Assembly: GCA_903772945.1 (NCBI GenBank)
Contig: CAICTM010000169.1
Location: 1-64,000 of the forward strand
DNA from: Seminavis robusta
Lineage: Eukaryota > Bacillariophyta > Bacillariophyceae > Naviculales > Naviculaceae
Direction of reading: 5' to 3'
DNA: 64,000 bases
Shown here: positions 53,545 through 64,000 of the stretch, piece after piece
How the letters are laid out: every line of letters starts with the position of its first letter
Position numbering within the stretch: the stretch's first letter is position 1
Program-made: the position numbers and the translations under genes
Notes under the pieces: model-generated
The model's input: only the letters and a program-made list of their open reading frames with translations
The model's database searches: none
Told to the model about the DNA's origin: nothing

Positions 53545-54021
53545 TCCTTTCTCAGCCGGAGAGGCAGAAGAAGACGAAGTACCAGGCTCAGTGCACTGCA
53601 CAACGCCGCCACTTCACCCCCTTTGTTGTTTCTGCTGATGGCCTCTTTGCTGCCGAAGCTACTGCTGTTCTCCAACGGCTCTCCCAGCTTTTGGCTCACA
53701 AGTGGTCCAAGCCCTACTCTGTGGTTCGCTCTTTCATCTCGGCCAGGTTGAGCATAGCTCTTGCCCGTGCCACGACATTGTGTTTGAGAGGCTCCCGTGT
53801 CTCCGCTCTCAAGGTTTCCAAGCGTTGGGATGACTGTGGTGCCCTCGATCTCTTCCGCTAGTCCTGCTCCTTTGCTCCTCCCTGCCCTCCTGCCTTCACC
53901 CCAATCCTTGGTTTCCATGTTGCCCTGCTTGCGCACTTGATTGCCTGCCTTGCGTTCCTGCGTCGTGCCCCCCTTGACCTCTGTCTCCATCCTCCTCTTA
54001 GCTCTCTCTAATCCATAGTAA
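53545..54021 (+). mobile_element. Second 3' fragment of the retroelement family seen at 1.8-2.7 kb
   Basis: The coding homology runs from about 53560 (KKTKYQAQC, RHFTPFVVSADGL) through KWSKPYSVVRSF to a stop near 53863, matching the C-terminus of the element on the minus strand at 1972-2697. A C/T-rich tail follows, ending TCTTAGCTCTCTCTAATCCATAGTAA at 54021. That tail word recurs at 62600-62642. The fragment is 5'-truncated and broken; it retains only the last quarter of the protein. Insertion close to two host genes' ends suggests a benign, aged insertion. Confidence 0.6.
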
Positions 54022-54120
54022 ACCCGATTCATCCTACTAGTACACTCTCTGCGCCCATCCTCATCGTGTATCCCTCCGACTCATAGTAACTTTCCCCGTT
54101 TTATCAGTTGATTGACCACC

Positions 54121-56518
54121 ATGTCTAATAACAATAATAACAACAACACTACTGATGATGTCGATATTCTCAAGATTGTGGAGTTGAGATTGCAGCTACG
54201 AAATTCAGAAAATTGTCAAGAAGAAGACGAGTCAGAACAAAGAGCTGATGCTGCTCGTCTTGAGACAGCTGGAGACTTGGAGCTAGTAGAACTCACCGAA
54301 AAAATTGGCACAACATCACAGATGATCGATAACAGCCAAGACAGAACCACAGATGATGCACAGGTGCCACAACCTACCATTCTAACAAGACAACCCGAAT
54401 TTTCTAGACAACAACCAAGTAATCCTGGGGCATATGCCGTTGATGGTCCAGGTCTTGCTAACGACAGAGAAAATCATTCGAATGGTAGCTCCGGTACGAG
54501 TGAGGAAGGCCTGGACAATTGGGTTGAAGAAATTGCAGATGATGAAGTCATTGCACATCCTATAGACGATGATCAGCAGATAGGCCTGTTACCCAATGCA
54601 GAACCACTACCAATCAACCAGAGATCCAGAGCCTACTACTGGAGGCAAAAGTTGCTTTGTTCCCTTTCCGCTGAGGTCATTGTGGCTTTCCTTGCTGTAT
54701 TTATCTTTGTCCTAATTTTTGTGCTGACATCCAACAAAGGAAACATAAATCAGCTACCAAATCAAAATGAATCAATTCGTATTCCTGAAAAACCTGTGGA
54801 AGCTGCAACAGCACAGACCTTTTTGGAGTCACTCAATCTACCTCACTACACACTAAAGGCACTGGCAAACTCCAGGTCTCCTCAGTCCATGGCCTATCAA
54901 TGGTTGGTCAACAACATCAACAACCAAACCACCACTCAACCAGATCTATCAAAATGGAGACTGATACAAAGATTTGCTATGGCCACATTCTACTATTCCA
55001 CGAAAGGGGACTATTGGGTGCAACGTCGTGGCTGGTTGGATTGGGAGACTAATGAATGCAGCTGGGAACAAATATTTTTGAAACGAACATTCTCTCCTGA
55101 CCTTAGCTGTAATGAGATGGGAGAAATCAAAGCACTGGAATTTTAGCATGCCAATAACATGGAAGGAACAATTCCTCCGGAGATTTCCTTACTGGGGAAA
55201 AGTTTGCAGTCAATCACCGTGAATCTGCAATTGGAACTCAAGGGAACCATCCCCACTGAGTTTGGACTTCTGACAAAATTGACTGGATTGGTTTTGAGTA
55301 CAATAAGCATTGATGGCTCCATTCCAACCGAGTTTGGTCAACTGCAGAGTCTCCAGAAGCTTCAGGTTCTTGTGACACCAATTCATGGGCACATTCCTTC
55401 TGAGATTGGACTACTGCGCAACTTATCGTCATTCCTTGTGGGAACAGCTGATCTAACAGGTATGTGTGCTTTGTTTTCCGGTTTGGTCAGCAGAATGGAA
55501 GCCTGATGTTGTCATTCAATCTAGGTTCAGTACCATGCGAGCTTTACAAATTGCCTGGTCTGCAGTCTCTGATAATTCATGAGTGCCCTGGGCTGGAAAC
55601 TGAATACATCCTTCAAGATGTCATTCGCAACACAAGACAGCTTCGTAGGCTTATGCTATCAAGCCAAAGCAGTGGGACAGCAATGTCAATTCCATGTAAG
55701 CAGGCATGCTAGCATGACATGTGGAAGGGTGGTTGCAAACAAGGATGACTCACTTTCTAGACTGCTTTTGATACAGCTGAAATTGGCAAGCTGACAGAAC
55801 TGAAATTCCTCACTTTGAGGGACTGGAAAAATCAGGGCACTATCCCGAGTGAGCTTGGGCAGTTGACAAAGCTGGTAAGGAAAGTCCGAGCAATCATATT
55901 TGACTTTGAATAGATTACGGTATGCAAGTACACTGATCTTGCATATACATATCAACAGACCGCCCTGGACTTGCATGGGAACTCTGTCTCTGGCATTTTG
56001 CCACGTGAGGTCTTTGAACTGACAGGTGAGAGCAGAGACATGCGGTTGTGTTGTATCGTACTCGTGTTGACCTTTTCCACCTGAATTCACCTTTGTTTGC
56101 TTTTCTCAGAGCTGACAATCTTTGATGTTGGCTCCAACCAGTTGGAAGGAGCAATGCTCCCTGCTCTTTTTTTCAAACTTTCCCACTTGAAGTTCATATA
56201 CATCAACAACAACCTGTTCTCGGGCACTATTCCTACTGAAGTGGGTCAACTGTCTGGTCTCAGGATACTAGAATTTCAAAGTACCAACCTTCTGGCACCC
56301 TCCCTACAGAAATACTTATGCTGGAGAACTTGACCAGCTTGGTAGTCACCGACACATCCTTGCGGGGCAGCATCCCTGAAGAGCTGTGTGACAGAATGTA
56401 CGAGCAGAAAACGAAATGCTTCGGTCCGTGTAAAGTCTTGTCAGTGAAAACCAACACAACAGTCTGCCATGGAACTTCCCTGTGTGGCTGTGATTGTGGT
56501 CATTGCAAACGAAACTAG
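54121..56518 (+). pseudogene. LRR single-pass membrane protein, disrupted
   Basis: The ATG at 54121 starts an Asn-rich, acidic cytoplasmic part, a TM at about 180-205 (VIVAFLAVFIFVLIFVL), and the GDYWVQRRGWLDW cap that precedes LRRs in diatom receptor-like proteins. Several LRR exons follow (GTIPPEISLLG, GSIPTEFGQL, GHIPSEIGLL, GTIPTEVGQL), with GT-AG introns such as 55461-55524 and 55696-55788. The C-terminus is Cys-rich (CGCDCGHCKRN). Two faults break it. An in-frame TAG lies at 55144-55146, where coding clearly resumes on the other side. A one-base frame change lies near 56280-56300, inside the last LRR. Either it is a young pseudogene, the assembly has errors, or the stop is read through. 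Unmutated, it would have been a surface receptor-like protein of unknown ligand. Confidence 0.7.
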
Positions 56519-57454
56519 CCAGTGTGATGCAGTTACTCATTTGCGCAGGGGCAAATCACATTCACACCGAGACACCCAAGACTTGGATATTCAAGTAGTT
56601 TCAATTGCCCCAAGTGAATTGCGAAAAGCCATGCGAAAGCCAGCATCGGGGCAAGCATCATTACTTCTCTGGAGCTCTAGAGGATCCCACTCCTGGAGCC
56701 CCACTTGATTCCTCCTTTCAGAAAGCAGCATCGCTTTGGATGAATGTGTATGGAGACGCAGCTACAAATCCAGAGAAGGCCACCTGTGGCCTCCGCGGAA
56801 CTACATCCACTTTCCGGAAGAGCAGAAACAGGTCCAGCAAACGTGGTAGGACCATGGTGAAGCGGGCCATCGGCCATCAAAAGCTGCAGGATCGTCGTGA
56901 AGCGGTACTCCAGGATCAAAAGCTAGAACAGAAAACACGACTGCAATTTGGGCTTCATCTAGCAAGAGTCAGTCAGGTAGAAGGAGCGGAAAAAGCCATC
57001 CGCCGAAGAGCAAGACGCTTGTTGCCTCAGGGCGGGCTTGGTGGTTGTGACTGAATGTGTTGCTGTTGTTGTTAGTGCACCTGCTTGGTCGCAGGGTCGC
57101 GGACTCGGAGGGCATAGTTTGGTTTGGCATTGTGTTGCCTGTTTTGGTCGTTCCGTGTATAAAGTGGCGCTCCTTTTAAAAACTAGCAAGTCAGGCAGCA
57201 CCACCACTGACATGCAACCGTTTCGGTCGATGGTGGTGGCGGATGCAGCGGGTGTTTCCTTTTAACATACAATTTTCATTAGTACTTGAAACCTTTCTTT
57301 GTTTTTGGCAAGACGCAACCGAACGTATTCAACATACCACGCGGCACGAAACGATCGATTCATAGAAGCCATAAATCCTACTATCCAAAATTGCAGAGAT
57401 TACCAATAGCTTGTCTCCATTCCTGCTTCGCAACCCACCAGTCTCTCATTTTAT
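56519..57454. other. Intergenic with an unexplained plus-strand frame (56605-57054)
   Basis: The open frame 56605-57054 is rich in Arg, Lys and Gln (GLRGTTSTFRKSRNRSSKRG, RREAVLQDQKLEQKT) and could be a degraded exon. It has no motif I can name and starts weakly. The rest of the stretch is empty. Confidence 0.3.
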
Positions 57455-58610
57455 TCATTTCTGCTTTTGTTGGAGAGTTTGGAGTACCTTTTTGGCCATT
57501 TTCAGGTACCGTTTCTTCATTTCTTCCGCAGCAATACGGTATGGATTGTGGGGGTCACTGTTGTAGAGCACCGCATTGCTGACCATCAAATCCACATCGG
57601 CAAAGAATTCCTTCAACGTTTTGTATTCCATCTTGTTTACTTTTTGTTGAATGTACGTCAAGTTCATCTGTGGAAACATCGAGAAAAAAAGAAAGAGGCA
57701 AATAATATGGTTGGTGAGATCAAGCGCAAATTGCATAAGACAGTTTCCCGCTGTGCTGATGATTGATTTTGCTCACCGGAGTATTAATGACATCAAAATA
57801 ATCCGGTGCCCCCATGGCGGCACAATTGGCTCGATCAATGACAATGCGGAATGGATTGGTGGAATTGAGATTGACAAATTCCATGTCCCACAATTTCTTG
57901 AAAATGGGACTGTAGAGTTTATGAAGCGCCTGTTCGGGTGTTTCGGCGGCCTTTCGTTTGCGCGCCAATTCTTCTTGTGCACGTTGTCGTTCTTCCTCTT
58001 CGCGTCGTCTCCGCGCCGCTTCTCGAGCTCGTGCTTGTGCTCGCTGTCGTTCCAAATCGGCATTTTGTCGTGCGGCTTCCGTCTTTTCGGCGGCCGATGT
58101 GGGGGATTTGCTTCCACTTGTGTTAGTAGTACGATGATGATGATGATGATGATGATGCGTCTTTTTCTTTTCCGCTTGCAGTGTCATGGCAATCCCTTCA
58201 AAGTGTTTCTTGCGCTCGGTTTCGTCCATTCCGTTGCGGGCGGGAATGGCCGCCAGTGTGGCTTCCAACAGACCCGTTTGTTCGTGTTCCTTGGCTTCGC
58301 GCAACGTCAAGGCAGCTCTCATTTTTTCTTCTTCCAGTGGTTGTCGTTGGGCAATGCGATCGTAGGGATCCTTTCCTTCGGTGACAGCTAAGAATCCTTC
58401 CACTCGTTCGCGCAATCGAGATCCGACGCGACGGTAAAACTTGTCCTTGACCAACACGGGCCGTCGCGTCGTCACGGTGCCATTCAGAATCAAACGTTTG
58501 TAGTTGGGGTCCAATGGTTCTCGTCGATTCAAGGACTGCAGTGCTTGACGTAGACTCTTGCGGAGGTCGTCTTCATTCTGACCACTCTTCTTGGGAGATT
58601 CCGTTGCCAT
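57455..58610 (-). CDS. Bromodomain protein, 348 aa
   Basis: Two exons (58610-57777 and 57667-57455). The N-terminal 150 residues are basic and helical. A stretch of eight His (a GAT/ATG microsatellite) is followed by a coiled-coil-like Arg/Glu/Gln-rich segment. The C-terminal bromodomain runs across the intron (HKLYSPIFKKLWD, APDYFDVINTP, then MNLTYIQQKVNKMEY, AVLYNSDPHNPYRIAAEEM). It keeps the ZA-loop Pro and the acetyl-lysine-binding Asn (YNS), so it should read acetylated histones. There is no BET extra-terminal domain, no acetyltransferase and no second bromodomain. The protein is probably a nuclear reader subunit of a chromatin complex. Confidence 0.85.
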
Positions 58611-59294
58611 GGTTGTATTTAGACAGATAGATTCTAGTATAACAACTAACCAAGATACGACTGTAGAGACACAATAATGGCATGAAGGCTCGGAGCGTGG
58701 AGCGAGCTGCTGTTTGGGTCAAAGATTTGGTTTGATCCTTTCTACGGTTGGGTTGGGGTTCACAGAGAGCCAACACAGGCTGCATGGCGTTTGGACTCCC
58801 GCACTGTGCAGTAATCCCACGGTACTGGGACCGAACCAAGCACCTTCCAAGGTGCCTTTGCCTTCGTTGCATACTACCTGGTACAACCGACGCATTTACA
58901 GGTTGCCTTGGTTGCACGGTACGGTGGCAGGTCAAGGGCGGTCTAGCTAGCAGCTACTAGCTAGAGTGGAGGAGTTATACGGAAGCCGGCAGGGGACCAG
59001 GTTGGTTCAACTCTACCTACCAGGCACTTGAACTGCAACAGCACCTTGCTAACCCCCGTTCGAACTGGCTCGTGGAGGTATTGTCGTGTCCTGGGAGCAA
59101 GCAATGAATAGCAAGAGTAGAAAGCTCACAAAACCAAAAAGCAACAAACAAAAACACAACAAACAAAAGGGAAACTTACGACAGCGCTACCTTATCCCAC
59201 AAGCAACAAGAACCACTGCAAAACCAAAACCAAAACCAAAACGCAAAACTACCTCTCTCTATCTACCGACAAACCAATCAAGAACAACAAAACC
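58611..59294. other. Divergent promoter region
   Basis: Between the bromodomain gene (minus) and the secreted-protein gene (plus). The last 200 bases are A-rich (ACAAACAAAA, CCAAAACCAAAACC), a likely 5' UTR of the plus-strand gene. A CTAG run lies near 58945. No coding frame is supported. Confidence 0.4.
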
Positions 59295-60764
59295 ATGAAA
59301 TTCTCTGCTATGATCCTCCAAACTGGTGTCATTGCATCTCTCCTTTTGCACAGCGGGGAAGCTCGTTTGGGAAACAAGAATGATGATAGTAACAAAGCAC
59401 GGGCACTGGATAGTACATCGCCCCAAGACTGTGCAACCGCGTTGCAGTCATATCGGGATAGCAGCGGAGAAACCTACACTCAAGTTCAGATGGCATGTCT
59501 GCAGTCTCCAACCTGTGCTGCAGCTGCTCCAATTTGGATCCCAAATCAAGGCGCCGCCCCGATGCACATTGCCTGCAACTTTACGGAAACAACTGCCCAA
59601 ACCGAGTTTAGTGACTGCGAGACACAAGAATCGGAAGTGTCCTCCGCATTGGGCAACTTGGTGGACTTTCCAGTGCGCAATGACGCCATCGGCCCCGATG
59701 TGGCTCTTTTAAAGCTCTACAATATGGAAAACACAAACTACCACAATGACATGGGAATCGAATGGGGCATTACCAAGGGTTGTAATAGTGACAACCATGT
59801 GTATCTTCTCTACAAGAACAGAGAGGATGGAGGAGAAGAGGGACTGTATACTGTGGTTGGATACCAGACCTTGGAAACCTTTGTAAACGGAGAATTTGTC
59901 CATGGTAAAGGATTTGTGGAAGGAGAAGGTGTCAGTGGCATTGCCCCTGGAAGTGATTGTCCCTTTGGTCATGAGAAGTCACTTGAGTTATTGGGATCCT
60001 GTCAACTGGTAGAAGAGGAATCAGAGGAATCAGAGGAATCTGGAAACAGTAAACTTCTCAAGTCTCCGGACAGGCTAAGGTTAGAGAGTGGAGACGTCAA
60101 GGCTCCGAAAACAAAGGTTGCCGCAGCCAATAGTGCAGGTGATGAACAGGGAGCAGCAATCCAGGCAGCAAACATGGCAAATCCTCAAGACTGTGCCGCT
60201 GCATTGCAGACATATCGTGAAAGTAGTGGAGAAGCCTACACCCAGGTACAGTTGGAATGTGTGCGGTCATGTGCTGCTCCAAGTCGTCTTGTCGATGCTG
60301 TTGCCATGCAGAAAGATACCTCTGCTATTGTGTGCAGCTTTACAGAACAGACAATCCATTCAGAATGGAGCAACTGCGAGACAACTAGCACCCAAGAAGA
60401 AAAGGACTTGGGCAGCTTGACTTTCACTGCAACAGTTAATGATTGGATGACTGGCTTCCCAATGATTAAAAATGTGCCCGGCTATGACTCCACTGAAAGT
60501 ATGGAATGGGGTGTCACCATGGGCTGTGGCAATGATGAGCATGTCTATCTCTTGTACAGGAATAGCAATGATGAAGGAGAAGATGCTCTGTACACTGTTG
60601 TCGGGTACCAAACCTTGGAAGCTTTTCTGCAGGAACGTGAATTGGTTGATGGAAAGGCAGGGATTAGAGGGGAAGGAGTCAGTGGCATCGCTCCTGGCAG
60701 TGATTGCCCCGTTGGACGCGACGATACAACTGACTTGTTGGGATCATGCCAATTCATGGGTTAA
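59295..60764 (+). CDS. Secreted protein with two copies of an unnamed domain, 489 aa
   Basis: A single exon from an ATG after a long A-rich leader. The signal peptide is at 1-23 (MKFSAMILQTGVIASLLLHSGEA). Two tandem modules, about 43-250 and 297-489, each read DCA-x-ALQ-x-YR-x-SSGE-x-YTQVQ, then a Cys pair region, CNFTE or CSFTE, SDCET or SNCET, EWG[IV]T[KM]GC, DNHVYLLY or DEHVYLLY, GYQTLE, GVSGIAPGSDCP and LLGSCQ. The same module, once, follows a different N-terminal module in the gene at 36637-38153. Conserved Cys spacing suggests disulfides. An acidic, Ser-rich linker joins the two modules. The fold and function are unknown to me. Confidence 0.75.
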   Translation: MKFSAMILQTGVIASLLLHSGEARLGNKNDDSNKARALDSTSPQDCATALQSYRDSSGETYTQVQMACLQSPTCAAAAPIWIPNQGAAPMHIACNFTETTAQTEFSDCETQESEVSSALGNLVDFPVRNDAIGPDVALLKLYNMENTNYHNDMGIEWGITKGCNSDNHVYLLYKNREDGGEEGLYTVVGYQTLETFVNGEFVHGKGFVEGEGVSGIAPGSDCPFGHEKSLELLGSCQLVEEESEESEESGNSKLLKSPDRLRLESGDVKAPKTKVAAANSAGDEQGAAIQAANMANPQDCAAALQTYRESSGEAYTQVQLECVRSCAAPSRLVDAVAMQKDTSAIVCSFTEQTIHSEWSNCETTSTQEEKDLGSLTFTATVNDWMTGFPMIKNVPGYDSTESMEWGVTMGCGNDEHVYLLYRNSNDEGEDALYTVVGYQTLEAFLQERELVDGKAGIRGEGVSGIAPGSDCPVGRDDTTDLLGSCQFMG

Positions 60765-61147
60765 GTCCTTCATTACTGGCCAGTATTGCAGCTCGGAAGA
60801 CGAAGCAAGCAACTGTAGGCGGTGCGAAGTAAAACCTATAAACTAAGTCCAAAACAACTAACCGCCAACGAACAACTTGCACTGCAGCCCTGATTGATAA
60901 AAGTACAACCCCTGGGGCAACACTTTTGATAAAGGCGGTCCGCCCAACACCACTACTTGAACCAGAGTCGTCGCTCCATGGTCTGCTTGTTGTCCAACGG
61001 CGACACCGACATTTTGCCATATCCGCGGCTTTCCTTTGTCTTGCAACCAAACTTCAGAAGTGGTACCTGTAGGCAACATCCGCAAGGTTGTCGTGCTGGG
61101 CGGAACAGCAGCATCAATTTGGGTACTCTCCCTATCTTTCGCAATCA
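60765..61147. other. Convergent 3' flanks
   Basis: Only untranslated ends are expected here. A minus-strand frame overlapping the stop of the next gene (60858-61283) stays open but has no motif and I do not call it. Confidence 0.35.
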
Positions 61148-62395
61148 TCAGTACTTTAACTTGAGCAGGGATCGTCGACGAGGTATTCGCTGCAAGGGCA
61201 CGAGCAGAACTGCTGGATTCACGGCCAAGAAGAAGAAGACAATATCCAACTTGTCTCGGTTTGCGATGATGGTCTCTATCCATTCTTGGTAGGAAGCCAT
61301 GCCATTAAGCAAGCGCTTGCGACCTGCTCTGTTGATTGCCAGATTCAACTGCAAGACCTTGTTCGCGGTGAGCACACTTTCGTCACCGTGAATCACAAGG
61401 TACTCGAGGGTATCGTTGTCTTTGAGCGCCTTGGCAAACGACATGGCAACACATGGTGGCATTTCCGGTACGCCTCTCAGATTCTGTTCTTCCAAATGCA
61501 GCTCCAGTCGGCGGAGCGTACGGTTGTGTTTCAAAGCTTCCGCAAACGAGAGTAAATTGTGCCTCCAAACGGCCAGGGAAAGGCTTTCCAACGTGCTATT
61601 TGTAGCCAATGAGTTAATGATTGTATGTATGGTTCTTTGTGTTCTGAGAAAACTTTGACCATATCGGTTTACTTCCAACCAGCTTGGTGGTCTTCTTCTT
61701 CTGATGTTGTGGACAACCTGTCGTATACCCTTGAGAACATGGAATGGCTGTTGCACTGACAGATGCTTCAAGCTCGAGGAGAATGACCATAGTTCTTCCA
61801 GGGCGACACAGAACGATTCAAGGCGCTGTCCTCGGGGTATTCTGATGTCTAAGCTCACAGATGTCAGTTGGGGGCAGGTAGATAGAAACCGAATAAAGTC
61901 CCGGAACCCTTCCTGGTCACACAGTCCAGTAAACGTCAGCTCTAGATCCTTCAAAAATATCTTTTCCAGGATAGGGTGATCCTTTATAGCTTCTGCGAGA
62001 GCCTCCCCGTGATCCCCTTGCAGATAAACGTTGCAAAGATGAAGACTGACGAGGGTATTTCGTGTCTGCTGTAGAATGAGAGACAGGGCAGTGACCGGGA
62101 TCTCAAACAGCAGGTCTTCCACTGTAAGACTGACGAGAGGCCAACAACCCCATTGCCTGTCTCCCAAGTACGTCCCACTAAACAATACCCAAACCAAAGT
62201 GTCCTCATGTTGACGTGCCCCCGTTTCATTGTAGGCTTTGCTCCGAATTCGAAGATTCCGAGGAAGCGTCGATCTCTGGTTCGATTCCACTATCGTTTGT
62301 AAGCACTCCAATGCAGAGGAAAGGTCATCTCTGCTTCCAATATCTAACGAGAGAGTCTGGGAATAGTGGTCTGCCATGGTCGAGGAGTGCATCAT
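61148..62395 (-). CDS. RNI-like leucine-rich-repeat protein, 415 aa
   Basis: A single exon with two adjacent ATGs (62395 and 62392). LRRs of the ribonuclease-inhibitor type occur throughout (LVSLHLCNVYLQG, ILEKIFLKDLELT, LTSVSLDIRIPRG, TLESLSLAVWRHN, TLRRLELHLEEQN, TLEYLVIHGDESV). The C-terminal segment (NRAGRKRLLNG, YQEWIETIIAN, DKLDIVFFFLAVNP) matches the end found in many diatom RNI-like proteins. There is no membrane segment or catalytic domain. It likely serves as an interaction scaffold and is intact. A partner cannot be inferred. Confidence 0.7.
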   Translation of the reverse strand: MMHSSTMADHYSQTLSLDIGSRDDLSSALECLQTIVESNQRSTLPRNLRIRSKAYNETGARQHEDTLVWVLFSGTYLGDRQWGCWPLVSLTVEDLLFEIPVTALSLILQQTRNTLVSLHLCNVYLQGDHGEALAEAIKDHPILEKIFLKDLELTFTGLCDQEGFRDFIRFLSTCPQLTSVSLDIRIPRGQRLESFCVALEELWSFSSSLKHLSVQQPFHVLKGIRQVVHNIRRRRPPSWLEVNRYGQSFLRTQRTIHTIINSLATNSTLESLSLAVWRHNLLSFAEALKHNRTLRRLELHLEEQNLRGVPEMPPCVAMSFAKALKDNDTLEYLVIHGDESVLTANKVLQLNLAINRAGRKRLLNGMASYQEWIETIIANRDKLDIVFFFLAVNPAVLLVPLQRIPRRRSLLKLKY

Positions 62396-63052
62396 GGCTC
62401 GAGCTTACTTATACAATCGTTCTGCTGTAGCTAGCCATCGTGATGAGGTTGCTTCTTTTGTTCTGTTTTGTGTCGTGTGTGGATTGAGATCTTTGTAGGG
62501 ATGGGGATAGAAAAGACAGCCGGAAGGGCTGAAATACATCTTGTTAGCCGTCTTGTCGTGTCCTCACTCAACAAACGAGCTTGGATCCCTCCCCTCGAGC
62601 TCTGTCCCCATCCTCATCTTAGCTCTCTCTAATCCATAGTAACTTCCCTCTTACTACAAACGAGCTTGGATACGGTAGAATGCACACCGAAGCAACCTGT
62701 TCACCTCCAACCCACATGAGGCCGCTCGTCGCGATGACAGCTGAAAGAAACCAACCAAACTAGTCCAATGGTGGTAGCTGTGGCGGAGACCTTCAAGTTA
62801 TTGTATTTGTTCGCCACAGGATGAAGTTTGACTGTCAAGTTGGGTATCGCCGAGTTTGCGCGAGCTCCTCCGAGCCTACAATGAGATGACTCAGTGCCAA
62901 GCCGCGCTACTTCCTTGCAGAAATTGCGCTAAATTGTTATCATAAAGTAAAATATTCAAAATTTCACAAAACATGAAGAGTGGAGCCACAGCCATTCAAT
63001 TGACAGTGGATTGAAGACTGGGCCCACTTGTAGGGAGCAAGCAATGACCTTT
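62396..63052. other. Intergenic with a short retroelement tail
   Basis: At 62600-62642 there is the same 43-base 3' tail as at 53979-54021 (CTCTGTC-CCATCCTC-TCTTAGCTCTCTCTAATCCATAGTAA) with three mismatches. No coding part of the element is attached, so this is a very short 5'-truncated remnant. The rest shows no gene. Confidence 0.45.
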
Positions 63053-64000
63053 CTAAACGGACAACTCCCCTTCAATGTCTACCTCTTCCATTTCTGGAGT
63101 GTCTTCGGAGCATGTACTCTTTGAGTCTTGAGGGAAAACACCCATGGCAAGTTCTGATTCTTGCTTTTCCAGCTGATTGGTCGTGTCAACTGCAGCATCA
63201 GCAAACCAATCGGCAAAGGCCTGGTTGGTTTCTTCATCAACAATGGGAGGCTTCAAGGTGGGATCATTTCCATACTTTTGGGCAAAGTAGAGAATCGCAA
63301 AGGTGGCAGCCAACATTGCATAGCCAACAGTAAACATCCATTGTTCCCCGTGGTCCCAGCACTCAACAGAGCTCGTGCACACTTCCAACTCCTCTTCTCC
63401 TGTACAGGATGTAACTGTGCTGCATTGTTCCCATGTAGGCTCGGAGAAAGTATTAAATCCAGCCTCAGGAACATGGATGATTCCGAAAAGAGCAAAGCCA
63501 GCTCCAATCAAGGACCAGACAGCTGCCATGGACCAGTGACGATCAATCACTTTAACAAGCATTGCCACCCACACAAAGGACACCAAGAGAGCACCTCTCT
63601 TCCAGGCCAAGACTCCAAACCAGCTGTCCAAGCCTGTCACATTGATGTTGCCTCCAAATTCATCTTGGATAGGGCTCCTATTCGCAACATTGACAACCCA
63701 GTCATAGATGGAGGGGAACAGACTGTTTTTGTTGATTGATGATTGCATAGTCAAGAACATTTATGTCAGCATCAGAAAGCAAGCTGCACCAGTCAGATCA
63801 AATCAATCTTTACACGTACCCAACCACATAGGCAGCATAGTGTCTTGAAGGGATGAAATTGAGAGCCTCCTCATTTACTGCAAGACCAACGAACAGGACG
63901 ATGGGACCAATGGTGGCTTGGTTAACAATGGATTGCATCAGAGCCAGAATTCCAAACCAAGATAGCAGGAGGTAAATTATTCCATTGGTCAGACTGTATC
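63053..64000 (-). CDS. Xanthine/uracil/hypoxanthine permease-like transporter, C-terminal part
   Basis: The gene continues beyond the window. Two exons are visible (64000-63820 and 63722-63053), joined by a GT-AG intron that restores VVG-LFPSIYDWV. Hydrophobic spans are seen in the upstream exon (YLLLSWFGILALM, QATIGPIVLFVGLAVNEEA) and in the last exon (WFGVLAWKRGALLV, WSMAAVWSLIGAGFALFGII, MFTVGYAMLAATFAILYFA). The IPSRHYAAYVVG plus GPIVLFVGL context recalls the C-terminal half of AzgA/NCS2 purine permeases. The protein ends in an acidic cytosolic tail. Lacking the N-terminal half, the assignment stays moderate. A Cys-rich loop (CSTVTSCTG, CTSSVECWD) between spans is unusual. Confidence 0.55.

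Noticed and set aside
58138-58162. ATG/GAT microsatellite as a possible regulatory repeat
   Set aside because: It lies inside the bromodomain gene and simply encodes a His run on the minus strand.
60858-61283. Minus-strand frame overlapping the end of the RNI-like gene
   Set aside because: The RNI-like gene already ends with its family's usual C-terminus, and this frame has no ATG-linked motif.
1-64000. tRNA, rRNA or other structured RNA genes
   Set aside because: I looked for cloverleaf arms with the GGTTCGA-type loop and for rRNA-like blocks by eye and found none I could defend; a covariance-model search is needed to exclude them.

Overview
The window looks like nuclear DNA of a photosynthetic stramenopile, most likely a pennate diatom. 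Four observations support this. Genes carry short GT-AG introns of about 60 to 110 bases. One small gene encodes a bipartite plastid presequence with the diatom-type SAFAP cleavage motif. There are two-pass receptor nucleotidyl cyclases and many leucine-rich-repeat or RNI-like proteins of the sort common in diatoms. The intergenic DNA is littered with CTAG and GGTACC palindromes. The resemblance to Seminavis-type genomes is my inference; no species marker is visible.

Layout. 1-3.3 kb: a small unknown gene and the tail of a retroelement. 3.3-13.3 kb: two paralogous seven-exon receptor cyclases in head-to-head orientation, with a probably mitochondrial D-2-hydroxyacid dehydrogenase between them. 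15.4-17.9 kb: a DUF1275/YoaK-like membrane protein with EF-hands. 19.2-21.2 kb: a decayed mobile-element remnant and a degenerate minisatellite. 21.9-24.0 kb: an ankyrin/LRR-like protein. 26.2-27.3 kb: a YIPF6-type Golgi protein. 29.0-29.8 kb: an unknown protein. 30-33.4 kb: gene-poor, with a MITE. 33.4-36.5 kb: a Penelope-like element with tandem partial copies. 36.6-38.2 kb: a secreted Cys-rich protein. 40.4-43.1 kb: a protein kinase and a 2OG-Fe(II) oxygenase fused to a PDZ-like domain. 43.8-47.4 kb: two tandem sulfotransferases. 47.7-48.0 kb: a two-exon plastid-targeted micro-protein. 48.6-50.0 kb: a BTB-SPRY protein. 50.5-53.3 kb: a large secreted beta-propeller. 53.5-54.0 kb: a second retroelement tail. 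54.1-56.5 kb: a disrupted LRR membrane protein. 57.5-58.6 kb: a bromodomain protein. 59.3-60.8 kb: a secreted protein with two copies of the domain seen at 36.6 kb. 61.1-62.4 kb: an RNI-like LRR protein. 63.1 kb to the edge: the C-terminal part of a purine permease-like transporter.

The genes do not form an operon or one evident pathway. Several encode surface or secretory functions: receptor cyclases, Golgi trafficking, sulfation, and secreted or anchored ectodomain proteins. Tandem or inverted duplication is the main local theme. The most unusual observations are an identical 16-nt micro-exon encoding the LFGDT motif of both cyclases, a non-GT donor in one cyclase that would insert five residues into its catalytic domain, a repeated secreted domain I cannot name, and the oxygenase-PDZ fusion.
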